Assembly (NCBI GenBank): GCA_019115165.1
Contig: DXEB01000014.1
Span: forward strand, 1-64,000
DNA: 64,000 bases
Direction: 5' to 3'
From: Candidatus Anaerotignum merdipullorum
GTDB lineage: Bacteria > Bacillota > Clostridia > Lachnospirales > Anaerotignaceae
In this document: positions 45,381 to 54,033 of the stretch, piece after piece
How the letters are laid out: every line of letters starts with the position of its first letter
How positions within the stretch are numbered: the stretch's first letter is position 1
Notes under the pieces: model-generated
What the model saw: the letters and a program-made list of their open reading frames with translations, nothing else
What the model was told of the DNA's origin: nothing
The model's database searches: none
Made by a program: the position numbers and the translations under genes

Positions 45381-45815
45381 TTGGACGCGAAGCAAAAGGC
45401 ACAGCTGACAGAGGGCTGTCGGAGATTACAAAAGGAAATTGGTGCATGGTTTGTGATGGGACTGTGGGTGATTTGCAGTGTCAAAGGCGCCCAATGGCTA
45501 TGGGGTGAGCGACTGCCGTCATGGGCGACGGTTGGCGGTATGGTGCTGTGCGGTGTGTTTGCAATAGCGGCGCACCTGGATAATCCGTTGCGTCATGGCT
45601 ATAAACTGCGCCGCCCAAAACGATATTTGGCAGGAAGCCTCATCTTGGTCATCGCTGCTATTTGGATTGTGATCTGTCAGGTGACATGGATGCAGCATTT
45701 GCAGGTAATTGCCGTACCTTTGGTATTCATCTGGAATCCCATCTGTGTCTGGCTGGAATGGAACGAAGCTTTGCGGCAGGCGCAAGCGGACGAAGCAAAC
45801 GGAGGAAATGGATGA
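45381..45815 (+). CDS. Small four-helix membrane protein (first of pair)
   Basis: A 144-residue protein with four predicted helices (about 22-37, 48-64, 82-102 and 107-125). It starts at TTG 45381 after AACAGGAGGA. The end of the last helix, PLVFIWNPICVWLEWNEAL, resembles the equivalent part of the next protein (PLFFVWNTGYLLLEEEK). The two overlap by 4 bases and seem to be diverged copies. No family recognised. Confidence 0.7.
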   Translation: MDAKQKAQLTEGCRRLQKEIGAWFVMGLWVICSVKGAQWLWGERLPSWATVGGMVLCGVFAIAAHLDNPLRHGYKLRRPKRYLAGSLILVIAAIWIVICQVTWMQHLQVIAVPLVFIWNPICVWLEWNEALRQAQADEANGGNG

Positions 45816-46210
45816 ACGACAGAAGAAGTACAAAACCGACAGGATATTTGCAATGGCTGCGGCTGGAATTTCTGGCATGGCTTTGTTTGTGCGCGGATGC
45901 GATTATTGTTTACTGGGCGCCACAGGCATGGGATACAGGGAAAATTTTCCGTGGCTTTGTTCTTTTGGTGTTAATTTCTGGGATATTAGCGATAGTTCTT
46001 TGTTGGTTGCGCAATCAAAAAAGATGGCATGTTATGCGGCAGCCGTCCTGGTTATATCGTGGGACGCATGTGATTTGTTTGCTTTGCTGTATCGGGCTTT
46101 TGTTTTGGTTGGCGACACTGTCCTTGCCGCTGTTTTTTGTGTGGAACACGGGATATCTGTTGCTGGAAGAGGAAAAACGGCACTGGAAAGAGCGTCACAG
46201 ACGATCCTGA
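45812..46210 (+). CDS. Small membrane protein (second of pair)
   Basis: A 132-residue protein with about four helices (14-34, 44-62 and two between 82 and 118), starting at ATG 45812 with GGAGGAA upstream and overlapping the previous gene by 4 bases. The C-terminal segment matches the upstream gene's, pointing to a tandem duplication. Function unknown. Confidence 0.7.
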   Translation: MNDRRSTKPTGYLQWLRLEFLAWLCLCADAIIVYWAPQAWDTGKIFRGFVLLVLISGILAIVLCWLRNQKRWHVMRQPSWLYRGTHVICLLCCIGLLFWLATLSLPLFFVWNTGYLLLEEEKRHWKERHRRS

Positions 46211-46942
46211 GGGGCAATGGCATAAGAAATCGTAGGAATCAGACAGCTGTGGCAGAATAGGAACAGATTCTGAAGCACACAGATAGAAAGAGGGATAGAT
46301 AGAAAACGCATCAACAGAGATGTGTTTTTTTATTGGGTGGATGTTGCTGTAAGCGGCTGTTTGCGAAAAGTGTGTCTGCAATGGGGATAGAAGACGTGGT
46401 GGTATCGGAATGGCAGGTATCGCAGTCCGTTTTGACGAACCCAATGCATTTTTTGGAGAAAACAGAAAAGAACGCCGTTGGCATAAGCAGAGCCGTGTTT
46501 CTGTTGAGAGGGCGTTGCTGGATCCATTCTGTATGATTTGAAAAATAGAAAAGATATTGCTTCCGCTGCGACGTGTTTGATGGTTGGTTTTGTAGACCGA
46601 CAGGTGGAGAGGAGTTTGGGAAGATGGTGCATCGTAGATGCCATACGCCTGCGGACCAAGAGAACAAAGAAATCCTGAGGAAAGTTTTTGGTTTTTGTAA
46701 CGGATATAACAACAGCGTGGCAGGAGCTTGGGAAGACACGGTTGTTTGGTAGAATTTTTGAATATGAGAGAATGTGGAATACATTTGAGAAAAGGAGGTT
46801 TGTTTTCTGTATTGTATTATTGATGAATTTTGTCCGCAGCAGTGAGGAGAAAGGAAGATAAAAAATTGAGGAGCGCGGCAATGTCGGAACAGAGAAGAAA
46901 GATACTGCCTGCCATATGGTTGTAGTCTGTTTCATCGAATGA
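46211..46942. other. Long gap without a supported gene
   Basis: After the terminator at 46306-46331 about 600 bases show no accepted gene. Minus-strand frames of 157 and 209 codons overlap here, but they lack ribosome sites and their products are rich in Ser, Phe and Pro without a family. Possibly eroded sequence. Confidence 0.4.
46306..46331 (+). terminator. Terminator after the membrane protein pair
   Basis: ACGCATC (46306-46312) pairs with GATGTGT (46319-46325), with one G-T pair, followed by T. Confidence 0.75.
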
Positions 46943-46976
46943 CGAAAACAGACCACCAAAAGGGTTTGGTGGTCTG
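46943..46976 (-). terminator. nfnAB terminator
   Basis: CAGACCACCAAA (46949-46960) pairs with TTTGGTGGTCTG (46965-46976). Minus-strand reading gives TTTT after it. Confidence 0.88.
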
Positions 46977-46996
46977 ATACTTCGCAGTTCAGTAAA

Positions 46997-48388
46997 TTAT
47001 TTTTGCTTTAAGTAAGCATCAATGGCTGCTGCAGCTTTTTTGCCAGCGCCCATTGCTAAAATTACTGTTGCAGCGCCGGTTACTGCATCACCGCCGGCGT
47101 ATACACCTTCTCGGGTAGTCTGATTGGTTTCTTCTTCTACGACTAAACAACCTTTGCGATTTGCTTCCAGCCCTTTGGTAGTACTGCGAATGAGTGGATT
47201 GGGAGAAGTACCGATGGACATAATGACGGTATCTACATCAAGAACATAATTAGAGCCTTCCACAGGGATGGGACGTCTCCTGCCGCTGGCATCGGGTTCG
47301 CCTAATTCCATTTTCAAACATTCCATACCGCAAACCTGTCCGTTGCCGTCGTCCAGTATTTTGACCGGATTGCGCAGCAGATGGAATTCAATGCCTTCTT
47401 CCTTGGCATGATGAATTTCTTCCAGACGTGCGGGCATTTCTGCTTCCGAACGACGGTACACAATATATACGTTTTCTGCTCCCATTCTTTTTGCACATCT
47501 GGCAGCATCCATAGCAACGTTACCGCCGCCAACGACGGCGACTGCTTTGCTTTTACGGATGGGTGTATCATAATCGGGCAGATATGCTTTCATCAAGTTG
47601 ATTCTGGTCAGATACTCGTTAGCAGAATAAACGCCTACCAGTGCTTCCCCGGGAATGCCCATAAAAGAAGGCAGACCGGCGCCGGTGCCGATAAATACGG
47701 CGTCAAATCCCATATCTTCCATGATTTCGTCGATAGAAAGGACTTTTCCAATGACCATGTTGGTCATGATTTCTACACCCATTGCCGTCAGTTTGTCAAT
47801 TTCTTTCTGTACAATGGCTTTGGGCAGACGGAATTCGGGAATGCCATATACCAATACGCCGCCGGGGGTATGGAAGGCTTCAAACATTGTTACGGCATAG
47901 CCCTGTTTTGCCAAATCACCTGCACAGGCAAGGGAAGAAGGACCGGAACCAATAACGGCTACTTTTTTGCCGTTTTGCGCAGGTTTTTCGGGCAGTTCAT
48001 CATGATTTGCCATATACCAGTCTGCTACGAATCGTTCTAACCTGCCGATGGCAACAGCTTCGCCTTTGATACCTCTGACACATTTTGCCTCACATTGGCT
48101 TTCCTGTGGACAGACACGACCGCAGACAGCCGGCAGGGCATTGGTAGAGGTGATGATCTGATAGGCAGCCAGAAAATCGCCTTTGGCAACTTCCGCAATA
48201 AATTCGGGAATCTGCACGTTTACGGGACATCCGCTGACACAGGGTTTATGTTTACAGTTCAGACAGCGCGTTGCTTCTTCTATTGCCATTTCTGCAGTAT
48301 AGCCTATCGCCACTTCTTCAAAGTTTTGATTTCTAATATCCGGAGCCTGTTCCGGCATTTTGATTTTTTCCAAGCTCATATTTGCCAT
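46997..48388 (-). CDS. nfnB: NADPH-binding subunit of ferredoxin:NADP oxidoreductase (GltD-like)
   Basis: A 463-residue flavoprotein. The N terminus has the Cys motifs for two 4Fe-4S clusters (CLNCKHKPCVSGCPV and CGRVCPQESQCEAKC). It then has the FAD site GSGPSSLACAGDLA and an NADP site GGGNVAMDAARCA. The sequence is shared with the small subunit of glutamate synthase, but pairing with the gene upstream identifies it as NfnB (or SudA), which couples NADH, NADPH and ferredoxin by flavin-based bifurcation. Ends at a strong hairpin. Confidence 0.9.
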   Translation of the reverse strand: MANMSLEKIKMPEQAPDIRNQNFEEVAIGYTAEMAIEEATRCLNCKHKPCVSGCPVNVQIPEFIAEVAKGDFLAAYQIITSTNALPAVCGRVCPQESQCEAKCVRGIKGEAVAIGRLERFVADWYMANHDELPEKPAQNGKKVAVIGSGPSSLACAGDLAKQGYAVTMFEAFHTPGGVLVYGIPEFRLPKAIVQKEIDKLTAMGVEIMTNMVIGKVLSIDEIMEDMGFDAVFIGTGAGLPSFMGIPGEALVGVYSANEYLTRINLMKAYLPDYDTPIRKSKAVAVVGGGNVAMDAARCAKRMGAENVYIVYRRSEAEMPARLEEIHHAKEEGIEFHLLRNPVKILDDGNGQVCGMECLKMELGEPDASGRRRPIPVEGSNYVLDVDTVIMSIGTSPNPLIRSTTKGLEANRKGCLVVEEETNQTTREGVYAGGDAVTGAATVILAMGAGKKAAAAIDAYLKQK

Positions 48389-48403
48389 TGTTTCTGTCCT
48401 CCC

Positions 48404-49258
48404 TTATCGAATCAAGTCTTGTGCCAGTTTGTCCATCCGGCAGATGTGGGTTTGTGCCAATTCTGCTTCTCTGGTTTTATAGATGGAATTTCGGTTCATC
48501 AGTTCATCAAAGTCCACGGCATGTCCGTCAAAGTCTGGACCGTCCACGCAGGCAAATTTGATTTCGCCGCCTACCGTTACACGGCAACCGCCGCACATCC
48601 CGGTACCGTCGATCATGATGGGGTTCAGGCTGACAATGGTTTTGATGCCGTATGGTTTGGTAGTCAAGCTGACGAATTTCATCATGGGGATGGGTCCGAT
48701 TGCAATCACAGCGTCATAGGAAGTACCGGCTTCGATTAAAGCTTTTAATTTGTCGGTGACAAAGCCCTTTTCTCCCTTGGTGCCGTCATCGGTCATCAAA
48801 TAGTAGTGGTCCGCGACTGCCTTCATTTCTTCTTCCAAGATGACGATATCTTCACTGCGGAATCCGGCAATGACATCTACGGCGATACCCAGTTCATGAA
48901 GCGCTTTTGCCTGAGGATAAGCGATGGCACATCCAACACCGCCGCCAACGACGGCAACTTTCTGGAATCCTTCGTATTCTGTAGCAACACCCAGAGGTCC
49001 AACAAAGTCGCGGATGGTGTCTCCCACTTCTTTTGCTGCCAGCAGTTGGGTAGAAAGACCGACTTTCTGGAAAATAATGGTCACGGTGCCCTTTTCCCGG
49101 TCATAGTCGGCAATGGTCAACGGAACCCGTTCGCTGTACTCATCTACACGGAAAATAATAAATTGCCCTGCTTTGGCTTTTTTTGCCACAAAAGGAGCTT
49201 CGATTTCCAGCAGAGTGACCATGCTGTTCAATTCTTTTTTATTGACAATGCGAAACAT
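48404..49258 (-). CDS. nfnA: NAD-binding subunit of ferredoxin:NADP oxidoreductase (HydG/PyrK-like)
   Basis: A 284-residue ferredoxin-reductase-like protein of the sulfide/dihydroorotate dehydrogenase type. The FAD part contains ERVPLTIADYD, the NAD part GGGVGCAIAYPQAK, and the C terminus a 2Fe-2S motif (MCGGCRV then ACVDGPDFDGH). It is 15 bases before nfnB. ATG 49258 is used, since an earlier ATG sits against the ribosome site. Together they make NfnAB. Confidence 0.88.
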   Translation of the reverse strand: MFRIVNKKELNSMVTLLEIEAPFVAKKAKAGQFIIFRVDEYSERVPLTIADYDREKGTVTIIFQKVGLSTQLLAAKEVGDTIRDFVGPLGVATEYEGFQKVAVVGGGVGCAIAYPQAKALHELGIAVDVIAGFRSEDIVILEEEMKAVADHYYLMTDDGTKGEKGFVTDKLKALIEAGTSYDAVIAIGPIPMMKFVSLTTKPYGIKTIVSLNPIMIDGTGMCGGCRVTVGGEIKFACVDGPDFDGHAVDFDELMNRNSIYKTREAELAQTHICRMDKLAQDLIR

Positions 49259-49421
49259 GAGGTGCAACATCCTTTCTGTTTTGATTGATTTGTGCTACTT
49301 TCCTTTACGCTGTATTTTTGATAAAATTATCATACCATAAATTCCGGCATAGGGATAGGGAAAAAACGCTGTTTTTTCCAGAAATGCAAAAATGAAAGTT
49401 TATGGCTTTTGAATAAAATAT

Positions 49422-49438
49422 GGGACAAAAAATGTCCC
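49422..49438 (+). repeat. Small inverted repeat before mazG
   Basis: GGGACA (49422-49427) and TGTCCC (49433-49438) flank five A, 22 bases before the mazG start. It could be an operator; no regulator is known. Confidence 0.4.
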
Positions 49439-49460
49439 GATGAGAAAAGGAGAGAATCAA

Positions 49461-50252
49461 ATGCATCAATCCTATACATGGAAGGACTTGCAAGACATCA
49501 TTGAACGGCTGCGGGGAGAAAATGGCTGTCCCTGGGATCGGGTGCAGACCCATGAGAGTCTGCGGGCAGATTTGCTGGAGGAAGCTTATGAGGCTGTGGA
49601 CGCCATTGACCGAGGGGATATGGAAAATCTGAAAGAAGAATTGGGTGATGTGCTGATGCAAGTCGTTTTCCATGCTTCTTTGGAAGCAGGCAAAGGCGAT
49701 TTTACGTTGGACGACGTGGTACAGGGAATCTGCGAAAAAATGATTTATCGCCACCCTCATGTATTTGGCGATGGTTCTGCGGACACGGCGGAACAGGTGC
49801 TGATCAACTGGGAAGCGCTCAAAAAGAAAGAAAAACAGCTGGAAACACAGACGGATGTACTCAAAAGTGTGCCTGCAGCCTTGCCGGCACTGACACGTGC
49901 AAGGAAAGTGCAGAAAAAGGCGGCGGATGTCGGATTTGATTTTGACGATGTGGGCGGTGCATTGCGTAAAGTGGAGGAAGAGATTCGAGAATTGCAGGAA
50001 GCATGGGAACAGCCAGACGGTAATTTAGAGGAAGAGTTTGGAGATATTTTATTTGCGCTGGTCAATGTAGCAAGGTTTTTGAAAATAAATCCTGAGTTTG
50101 CCTTGACAAAAGCCACTAAAAAGTTTATAAATAGATTTGAGTATGTTGAGAATTCAGCCCTTTCGGAGGGAAAGCAGCTTTCCAAGATGACTCTGGAGGA
50201 AATGGATTTGCTCTGGGACAAAGCAAAAGAGGCATTGTCCAAGAAAGTTTAA
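49461..50252 (+). CDS. mazG: Nucleoside triphosphate pyrophosphohydrolase MazG
   Basis: Cleaves NTPs or dNTPs to monophosphate and pyrophosphate, removing damaged nucleotides. Two MazG domains are seen: 1-110 with EEAYEAVDAI and EELGDVLMQVVFH, and 140-263 with EEEIRELQEA and EEFGDILFALVN. Length 263. AAAAGGAGAG precedes ATG 49461. The mazG-hup order is standard in Clostridia. Confidence 0.95.
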   Translation: MHQSYTWKDLQDIIERLRGENGCPWDRVQTHESLRADLLEEAYEAVDAIDRGDMENLKEELGDVLMQVVFHASLEAGKGDFTLDDVVQGICEKMIYRHPHVFGDGSADTAEQVLINWEALKKKEKQLETQTDVLKSVPAALPALTRARKVQKKAADVGFDFDDVGGALRKVEEEIRELQEAWEQPDGNLEEEFGDILFALVNVARFLKINPEFALTKATKKFINRFEYVENSALSEGKQLSKMTLEEMDLLWDKAKEALSKKV

Positions 50253-50277
50253 TGAAGTATTGAGGAGGAACAGAACC

Positions 50278-50553
50278 ATGAACAAATCTGAATTAGTTGC
50301 AGCAATCGCAGAAAAGGCGGAAATGAGCAAGAAAGACGCAGAAAAAGCGTTGAAAGCGTTTGAAGATGTTGTAACAGAAGAACTGGCAGCAAACGGCAAG
50401 GTACAGCTGGTCGGTTTCGGTACATTTGATGTTGCAGAAAGAGCAGCACGTGAAGGCAGAAACCCTCAGACAGGCGAAGCAATGCCGATTCCTGCTTCCA
50501 AAGCTCCCAGATTCAAAGCAGGTAAAGCTTTGAAAGATGCAATCAACAAATAA
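50278..50553 (+). CDS. hup: DNA-binding protein HU
   Basis: A 91-residue histone-like protein that bends and compacts DNA. It has the HU pattern MNKSELVAAIAEKAEMSKKDAEKAL condensed here to its first 20 residues, GFGTFDVAERAAREGRNPQTGE and the end APRFKAGKALKDAI. TGAGGAGGAAC precedes ATG 50278. Located 25 bases after mazG; a terminator follows. Confidence 0.97.
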   Translation: MNKSELVAAIAEKAEMSKKDAEKALKAFEDVVTEELAANGKVQLVGFGTFDVAERAAREGRNPQTGEAMPIPASKAPRFKAGKALKDAINK

Positions 50554-50568
50554 TTAGATTGGTATGAA

Positions 50569-50598
50569 AACGCTTTCTCTCAGCGAGAAAGCGTTTTT
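50569..50598 (+). terminator. hup terminator
   Basis: AACGCTTTCTC (50569-50579) pairs with GAGAAAGCGTT (50585-50595), followed by T. Confidence 0.92.
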
Positions 50599-50629
50599 TT
50601 GGAAAAATTTTTGAATAGGAGGCAGTAGC

Positions 50630-50958
50630 TTGGCTACCAGAAAAGAGTGTTTGCAGTTTCTTTTGGATTAGCTTTCTGAAATGGAGCAAATCAGATATCG
50701 TGCCATGATGGGAGAATATCTCTTATTTATTGTGAAAAGATCATCGGGTATCTTTGTGACGACTGCTTTTTGGTAAAGCCGGTACCTGCGGCAAAAAGAT
50801 TGCTGCCGCAAGCACCATTGGTATCGCCGTATCCAGGCGCAAAAGAATTGTTGCTGGTGGAAGATGTGGAGGATGAAACATCTCTGCAAACGCTGCTGGA
50901 AAATATGTATCCACAACTGCCGATACCAAAAAACAAAAAAACATCAAAGGGGAATTGA
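50630..50958 (+). pseudogene. TfoX/Sxy-family gene remnant
   Basis: TTG 50630 follows ATAGGAGGC and starts MATRKECLQFLLD, the TfoX N-terminal opening. TAG at 50669 interrupts it. The frame continues as LSEMEQIRYRAMMGEYLLF, then a one-base shift near 50727 leads to YCEKIIGYLCDDCFLVKPV and on to the normal end (GAKELLLVEDVED, then PKNKKTSKGN). The restored protein is ~108 residues, like stand-alone TfoX N-terminal domain proteins. One stop and one shift mark it as broken. It lies in the conserved hup-rqcP gap. Confidence 0.85.
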
Positions 50959-50961
50959 TCT

Positions 50962-51204
50962 ATGCGCATTGACAAATTTTTGAAAGTTTCCCGCATCATC
51001 AAGCGAAGAACCATTGCCAATGAAGCCTGCGACGCGGGACGAGTGTCTCTCAATGGCAAGGTGGTTAAGGCTGGTGCAGAAGTGAAATGCGGTGACATCA
51101 TTGAAATACAGTTTGGCAGCAATACCACCAAAGTGGAGGTATTGAGTCTACAGGACTCCACCAAAAAGGAAGATGCGGCAGGGATGTATCGTGCCGTGGA
51201 ATAA
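50962..51204 (+). CDS. rqcP: S4-domain RNA-binding protein RqcP
   Basis: An 80-residue S4 domain (MRIDKFLKVSRIIKRRTIAN, then AGRVSLNGKVVKAG). RqcP (YabO) stabilises peptidyl-tRNA in ribosome quality control, helping RqcH add alanine tails. It lies between hup and yabP in the standard order. ATG 50962 follows AAAGGGGAA. Confidence 0.92.
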   Translation: MRIDKFLKVSRIIKRRTIANEACDAGRVSLNGKVVKAGAEVKCGDIIEIQFGSNTTKVEVLSLQDSTKKEDAAGMYRAVE

Positions 51205-51262
51205 GGACATAATGAACCGAAACCTCTCATATACTGTAAAAACAGTATGGGAGGTTTTTGTT

Positions 51263-51544
51263 TTGGGGGAAGAAAAAAGAAATCCGAGAGAGCATTGGAT
51301 ACAAATGACAGACAGGGAACGGATGCAAATTTTCGGTGTGACGGATGTCTTAAGTTTTGACGAAGAAAATGTAACGGTGGATACGACCTGTGGAATGCTG
51401 TTTTTGAAGGGTGTGGGTCTGCATGTGGGGCGTCTGAATCTGGAAGACGGAGAAGTAGCGATAGAAGGGCATATCGACGCAGTGACTTATGCAGATAGCA
51501 TGGATTCTGGGAAACATCCGCTGTTGGCGCGGTTGTTTCGCTAA
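51263..51544 (+). CDS. yabP: Sporulation protein YabP
   Basis: A 93-residue YabP-family protein needed in spore coat/cortex formation. Visible pattern: VTDVLSFDEENVTVDTTCGML, shortened here as VTDVLSFDEENV, and LFLKGVGLHVGRLNLEDGEV in part. TTG 51263 has GGGAGG (51249-51254) 8 bases upstream, and it gives the standard length; the open frame extends further without homology. Next to yabQ. Confidence 0.9.
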   Translation: MGEEKRNPREHWIQMTDRERMQIFGVTDVLSFDEENVTVDTTCGMLFLKGVGLHVGRLNLEDGEVAIEGHIDAVTYADSMDSGKHPLLARLFR

Positions 51545-51561
51545 GAAAGGGGGCGGCGGGT

Positions 51562-52074
51562 GTGCAGGTAAGCGTACAAGGACAGGCGGCGCTGTTTTTG
51601 TTGTGTGCGTTGCTGGGCGGCAGTATGGGGCTGCTGTATGATGGTCTTCGCCTGCTGCGGCGCATGATTCCCCACCGCCGGATGCTGGTGCAGGCAGAAG
51701 ATGGCATTTACTGGATGACAGTGGCGGTGTTGGTGTTTGCGGTGCTGCTGCGTCAGAACCATGGGCAGATCCGCTTATTTTTGCTGCTGGGCATTTTTGG
51801 AGGAATGGGATTGTATGGATTGACCCTGAGCCGACTGGTGATGGCAGTAGGAGAAGGGGTACTGCGGTTGGTCAAGCGGTTGCTTCTATTGCTTTTGACG
51901 ATCGTACTGACACCTTTTCGCTTATTATGCCTGCCCTTTCGCAGACCTGCTGCAAAAATTGCCGCTTTTTGCGCAAAACAACGGAAAAAATACTTGCAAT
52001 TATGTAAAGTATATGTGAAAATAAAGGCAGGCACACTGCGGCGGGATATTCGCTTTTTGCGCCGAAAACCATAG
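51562..52074 (+). CDS. yabQ: Spore cortex biosynthesis protein YabQ
   Basis: A membrane protein of 170 residues required for spore cortex. Four helices are predicted (about 8-28, 48-64, 71-88 and 100-120), preceding a basic tail. The GLLYDGLRLLRR segment is typical. Start GTG 51562 after AAAGGGGGC. It lies between yabP and divIC. Confidence 0.9.
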   Translation: MQVSVQGQAALFLLCALLGGSMGLLYDGLRLLRRMIPHRRMLVQAEDGIYWMTVAVLVFAVLLRQNHGQIRLFLLLGIFGGMGLYGLTLSRLVMAVGEGVLRLVKRLLLLLLTIVLTPFRLLCLPFRRPAAKIAAFCAKQRKKYLQLCKVYVKIKAGTLRRDIRFLRRKP

Positions 52075-52088
52075 AAAGGGTGGCTGCC

Positions 52089-52382
52089 ATGGAAGGCAAG
52101 ATCAAAAGCAGAAAAAAAAGCGGGTGGTTTGTGCGGATATTTTTGCTGATATTCGTATTGGCAGTAATTGTGGGCGTCTATTGGCAGTATCAGAAATACC
52201 GCGCACTTCAGGTGGAGATGGCAGATCTGGAGCAGCAAATTGCACAAGAACAGCAAAAAATGTTGGATTTTGAGGCGAAAAAGGATTATTATAATAGTGA
52301 CAGCTATATTGAACAGATTGCACGAGAAAAGCTTGGGCTGGTAAAAAGCAACGAGGTATTGTATATCAATCGTGGTCAATGA
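52089..52382 (+). CDS. divIC: Septum formation initiator family protein (DivIC/FtsB-like)
   Basis: A 97-residue bitopic protein. A basic cytoplasmic N terminus is followed by a membrane helix (about 14-33) and a coiled coil (40-70). The family end AREKLGLVKSNEVLYIN is clear. It takes part in the divisome with DivIB and FtsL. ATG 52089 has GAAAGGGTG upstream. Confidence 0.9.
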   Translation: MEGKIKSRKKSGWFVRIFLLIFVLAVIVGVYWQYQKYRALQVEMADLEQQIAQEQQKMLDFEAKKDYYNSDSYIEQIAREKLGLVKSNEVLYINRGQ

Positions 52383-52428
52383 AGGAAAAGAATGATTCAA
52401 AAAAAGTGAAATATTTGTAAAAAAAGAG

Positions 52429-52457
52429 TTGACAAACGAAAAAGAACTGGATATAAT
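52429..52457 (+). promoter_or_regulatory. tRNA promoter
   Basis: TTGACA (52429-52434), 17 bases, TATAAT (52452-52457), 17 bases before the first tRNA. Confidence 0.92.
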
Positions 52458-52473
52458 GAACTAGTCGACTTGA

Positions 52474-52547
52474 GGCGGAGTAGCTCAGGTGGCTAGAGCA
52501 TGCGGTTCATACCCGCAGTGTCGGGGGTTCAAATCCCTCCTCCGCTA
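52474..52547 (+). tRNA. tRNA-Met (CAT)
   Basis: A full cloverleaf: acceptor GGCGGAG/CTCCGCT, D arm TAGCTCAGGTGGCTAGAGCA-like, anticodon loop TTCATAC with CAT (52508-52510), T arm GGGGGTTCAAATCCCTC. It could be elongator Met or Ile2 (lysidine-modified); the initiator is less likely without its GGG/CCC anticodon stem. CCA is not encoded. Confidence 0.9.
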
Positions 52548-52560
52548 CTTCAGTTTCTTT

Positions 52561-52632
52561 GGCCCGTTGGTCAAGCGGTCAAGACGCGACCCTCTCACGG
52601 TCGAATCAAGGGTTCGACTCCCTTACGGGTCA
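52561..52632 (+). tRNA. tRNA-Glu (CTC)
   Basis: Acceptor GGCCCGT/ACGGGTC, anticodon stem CGACC/GGTCG with loop CTCTCAC and anticodon CTC, T arm around GGGTTCGACTCCC. It reads GAG. CCA is not encoded. Confidence 0.92.
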
Positions 52633-52666
52633 TTACCGTCTTTCTAACAGAATAGGGAAAAATTAT

Positions 52667-52739
52667 GGAAGTTTAGCTCAGCTGGGAGAGCATCTGCCTT
52701 ACAAGCAGAGGGTCACAGGTTCGAGCCCTGTAACTTCCA
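52667..52739 (+). tRNA. tRNA-Val (TAC)
   Basis: Acceptor GGAAGTT/AACTTCC, anticodon stem TCTGC/GCAGA with loop CTTACAA and anticodon TAC, T arm CAGGTTCGAGCCCTG. Third gene of the cluster. CCA is not encoded. Confidence 0.93.
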
Positions 52740-53315
52740 TTTTTTTGTTTTTAGAGAATATTGCAAGAAAGATAGAAGTTTTTTGTATGGATTAGATGAA
52801 AGCGGTTGCCGGAGGATGTCGAATGCAGACAATCGAAGGCATGGAAAGCGGATTTGATTCAGGAATCCACCGATAGTTCTTGACCAGAAAAAATTGGCAG
52901 GGACAGCAATGATTGGGGCAGAGAAGATAATAAAAGCGGTATCAGATCAGATGGCATTGCGGAAAAGAAATGGGTATATAGGCAGTGTCTATGGTTGTTT
53001 GCATGACCGCTGCACTTCCTTTGTGTTTGGCTTTCTGGTGATTATTCTGTTCGATTCTGGGATGAAAATGCGTTTGTTTGGAGAGAAGATAGAATTTGAT
53101 GTACATACAGGAGGGGCATATGGACTGCATGGATATCGGTTTGATAGGGTAGAAAGTCTGTGAAAGACGGGAGGGCGAAAACAGGCAATGCTATATTGTA
53201 TGGGAACAATTTTGCATTTTGTACCGTCAGGTCTGGGCAGCGCCGCAGGAAATGTGATATGCTGATTTTGTCAGTAAAGAACCGATAGAAACAGAGAAAC
53301 AAAGAGGGTGGAGAG
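52740..53315. other. Gap without a supported gene
   Basis: An 89-codon frame (52894-53163) has no ribosome site and no family. No riboswitch matching known classes was found upstream of the ECF S component at 53316, although a ligand-sensing leader would be plausible there. Confidence 0.4.
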
Positions 53316-53834
53316 ATGAAGACAAAGGAGTTATGTTTACAGGGATTGATGATCGCGTTGGTAACGGTATCTACGATGGTATTACAGATCCCGGTTTCAG
53401 CAACCAACGGATATATTCACTTGGGCGACAGTATGATTTTGATCATTGGTATCTTTTTCGGTGCACGCTATGGTATGATTGCTGGCGGCGTAGGAGCGGC
53501 GCTGGCAGATTTGCTCAGCGGATATGCACACTGGGCGCCGTTTACGTTGATTATCAAAGGATTGATGGGATATTTGATTGGTAAAATTGGACACAGGTCC
53601 ATGGAAGAACAGCACTTTTTTACCGTCCGCACTTGGCTTGGCGCAGTGATTGGTATTCTATGGATGGTGATGGGATATTACCTTGGCGGCGCTGTTCTGC
53701 AGAGCAGCTGGACAGTAGCATTGACTTCGATACCGGAAAATCTGGTGCAAGGCGGCGCAGGATTGGTGATCTTTTTGGTGGTTGGCTATGCTTTTTACAA
53801 AGCCAAAATCTATAAATATGTTTCCGTGAAATGA
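53316..53834 (+). CDS. ECF transporter S component
   Basis: A 172-residue membrane protein with about six helices, the substrate-binding S component of an energy-coupling-factor vitamin importer. The N-terminal LMIALVTVSTMVLQIP and YIHLGDSMILIIGIFFG patterns are typical of the group. The vitamin cannot be named. No EcfA/EcfT module is nearby; it probably uses a shared one. AAAGAGGGTGG precedes the ATG. Confidence 0.85.
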   Translation: MKTKELCLQGLMIALVTVSTMVLQIPVSATNGYIHLGDSMILIIGIFFGARYGMIAGGVGAALADLLSGYAHWAPFTLIIKGLMGYLIGKIGHRSMEEQHFFTVRTWLGAVIGILWMVMGYYLGGAVLQSSWTVALTSIPENLVQGGAGLVIFLVVGYAFYKAKIYKYVSVK

Positions 53835-53862
53835 TGGCGTCATACCGATGAAGGGATAAAAG

Positions 53863-53893
53863 AGAAGTGTCTTAGAAAGACGCTTCTTTTTTT
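53863..53893 (+). terminator. Terminator of the S component gene
   Basis: AGAAGTGTCTT (53863-53873) pairs with AAGACGCTTCT (53877-53887), with one G-T pair, followed by T. Confidence 0.88.
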
Positions 53894-54033
53894 GTGAGAA
53901 GTATGCGGCAGGCATTGACCGCAAAAAACATCGCGTGGTATATTTATAGGACGATTGGATTATACTGAATTACAGTGAAAATACAGTGAAAAGAATAAAG
54001 AAGGTTTGCAGTAGAAAGAATGGAGGCATTTGT

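Noticed and set aside
46330..46959. A 209-codon minus-strand frame overlapping a 157-codon frame
   Set aside because: No ribosome site, no family, composition rich in Ser/Phe/Pro typical of antisense or random frames.
52894..53163. An 89-codon frame ahead of the ECF S component
   Set aside because: It starts at TTG without a ribosome site and matches no family.
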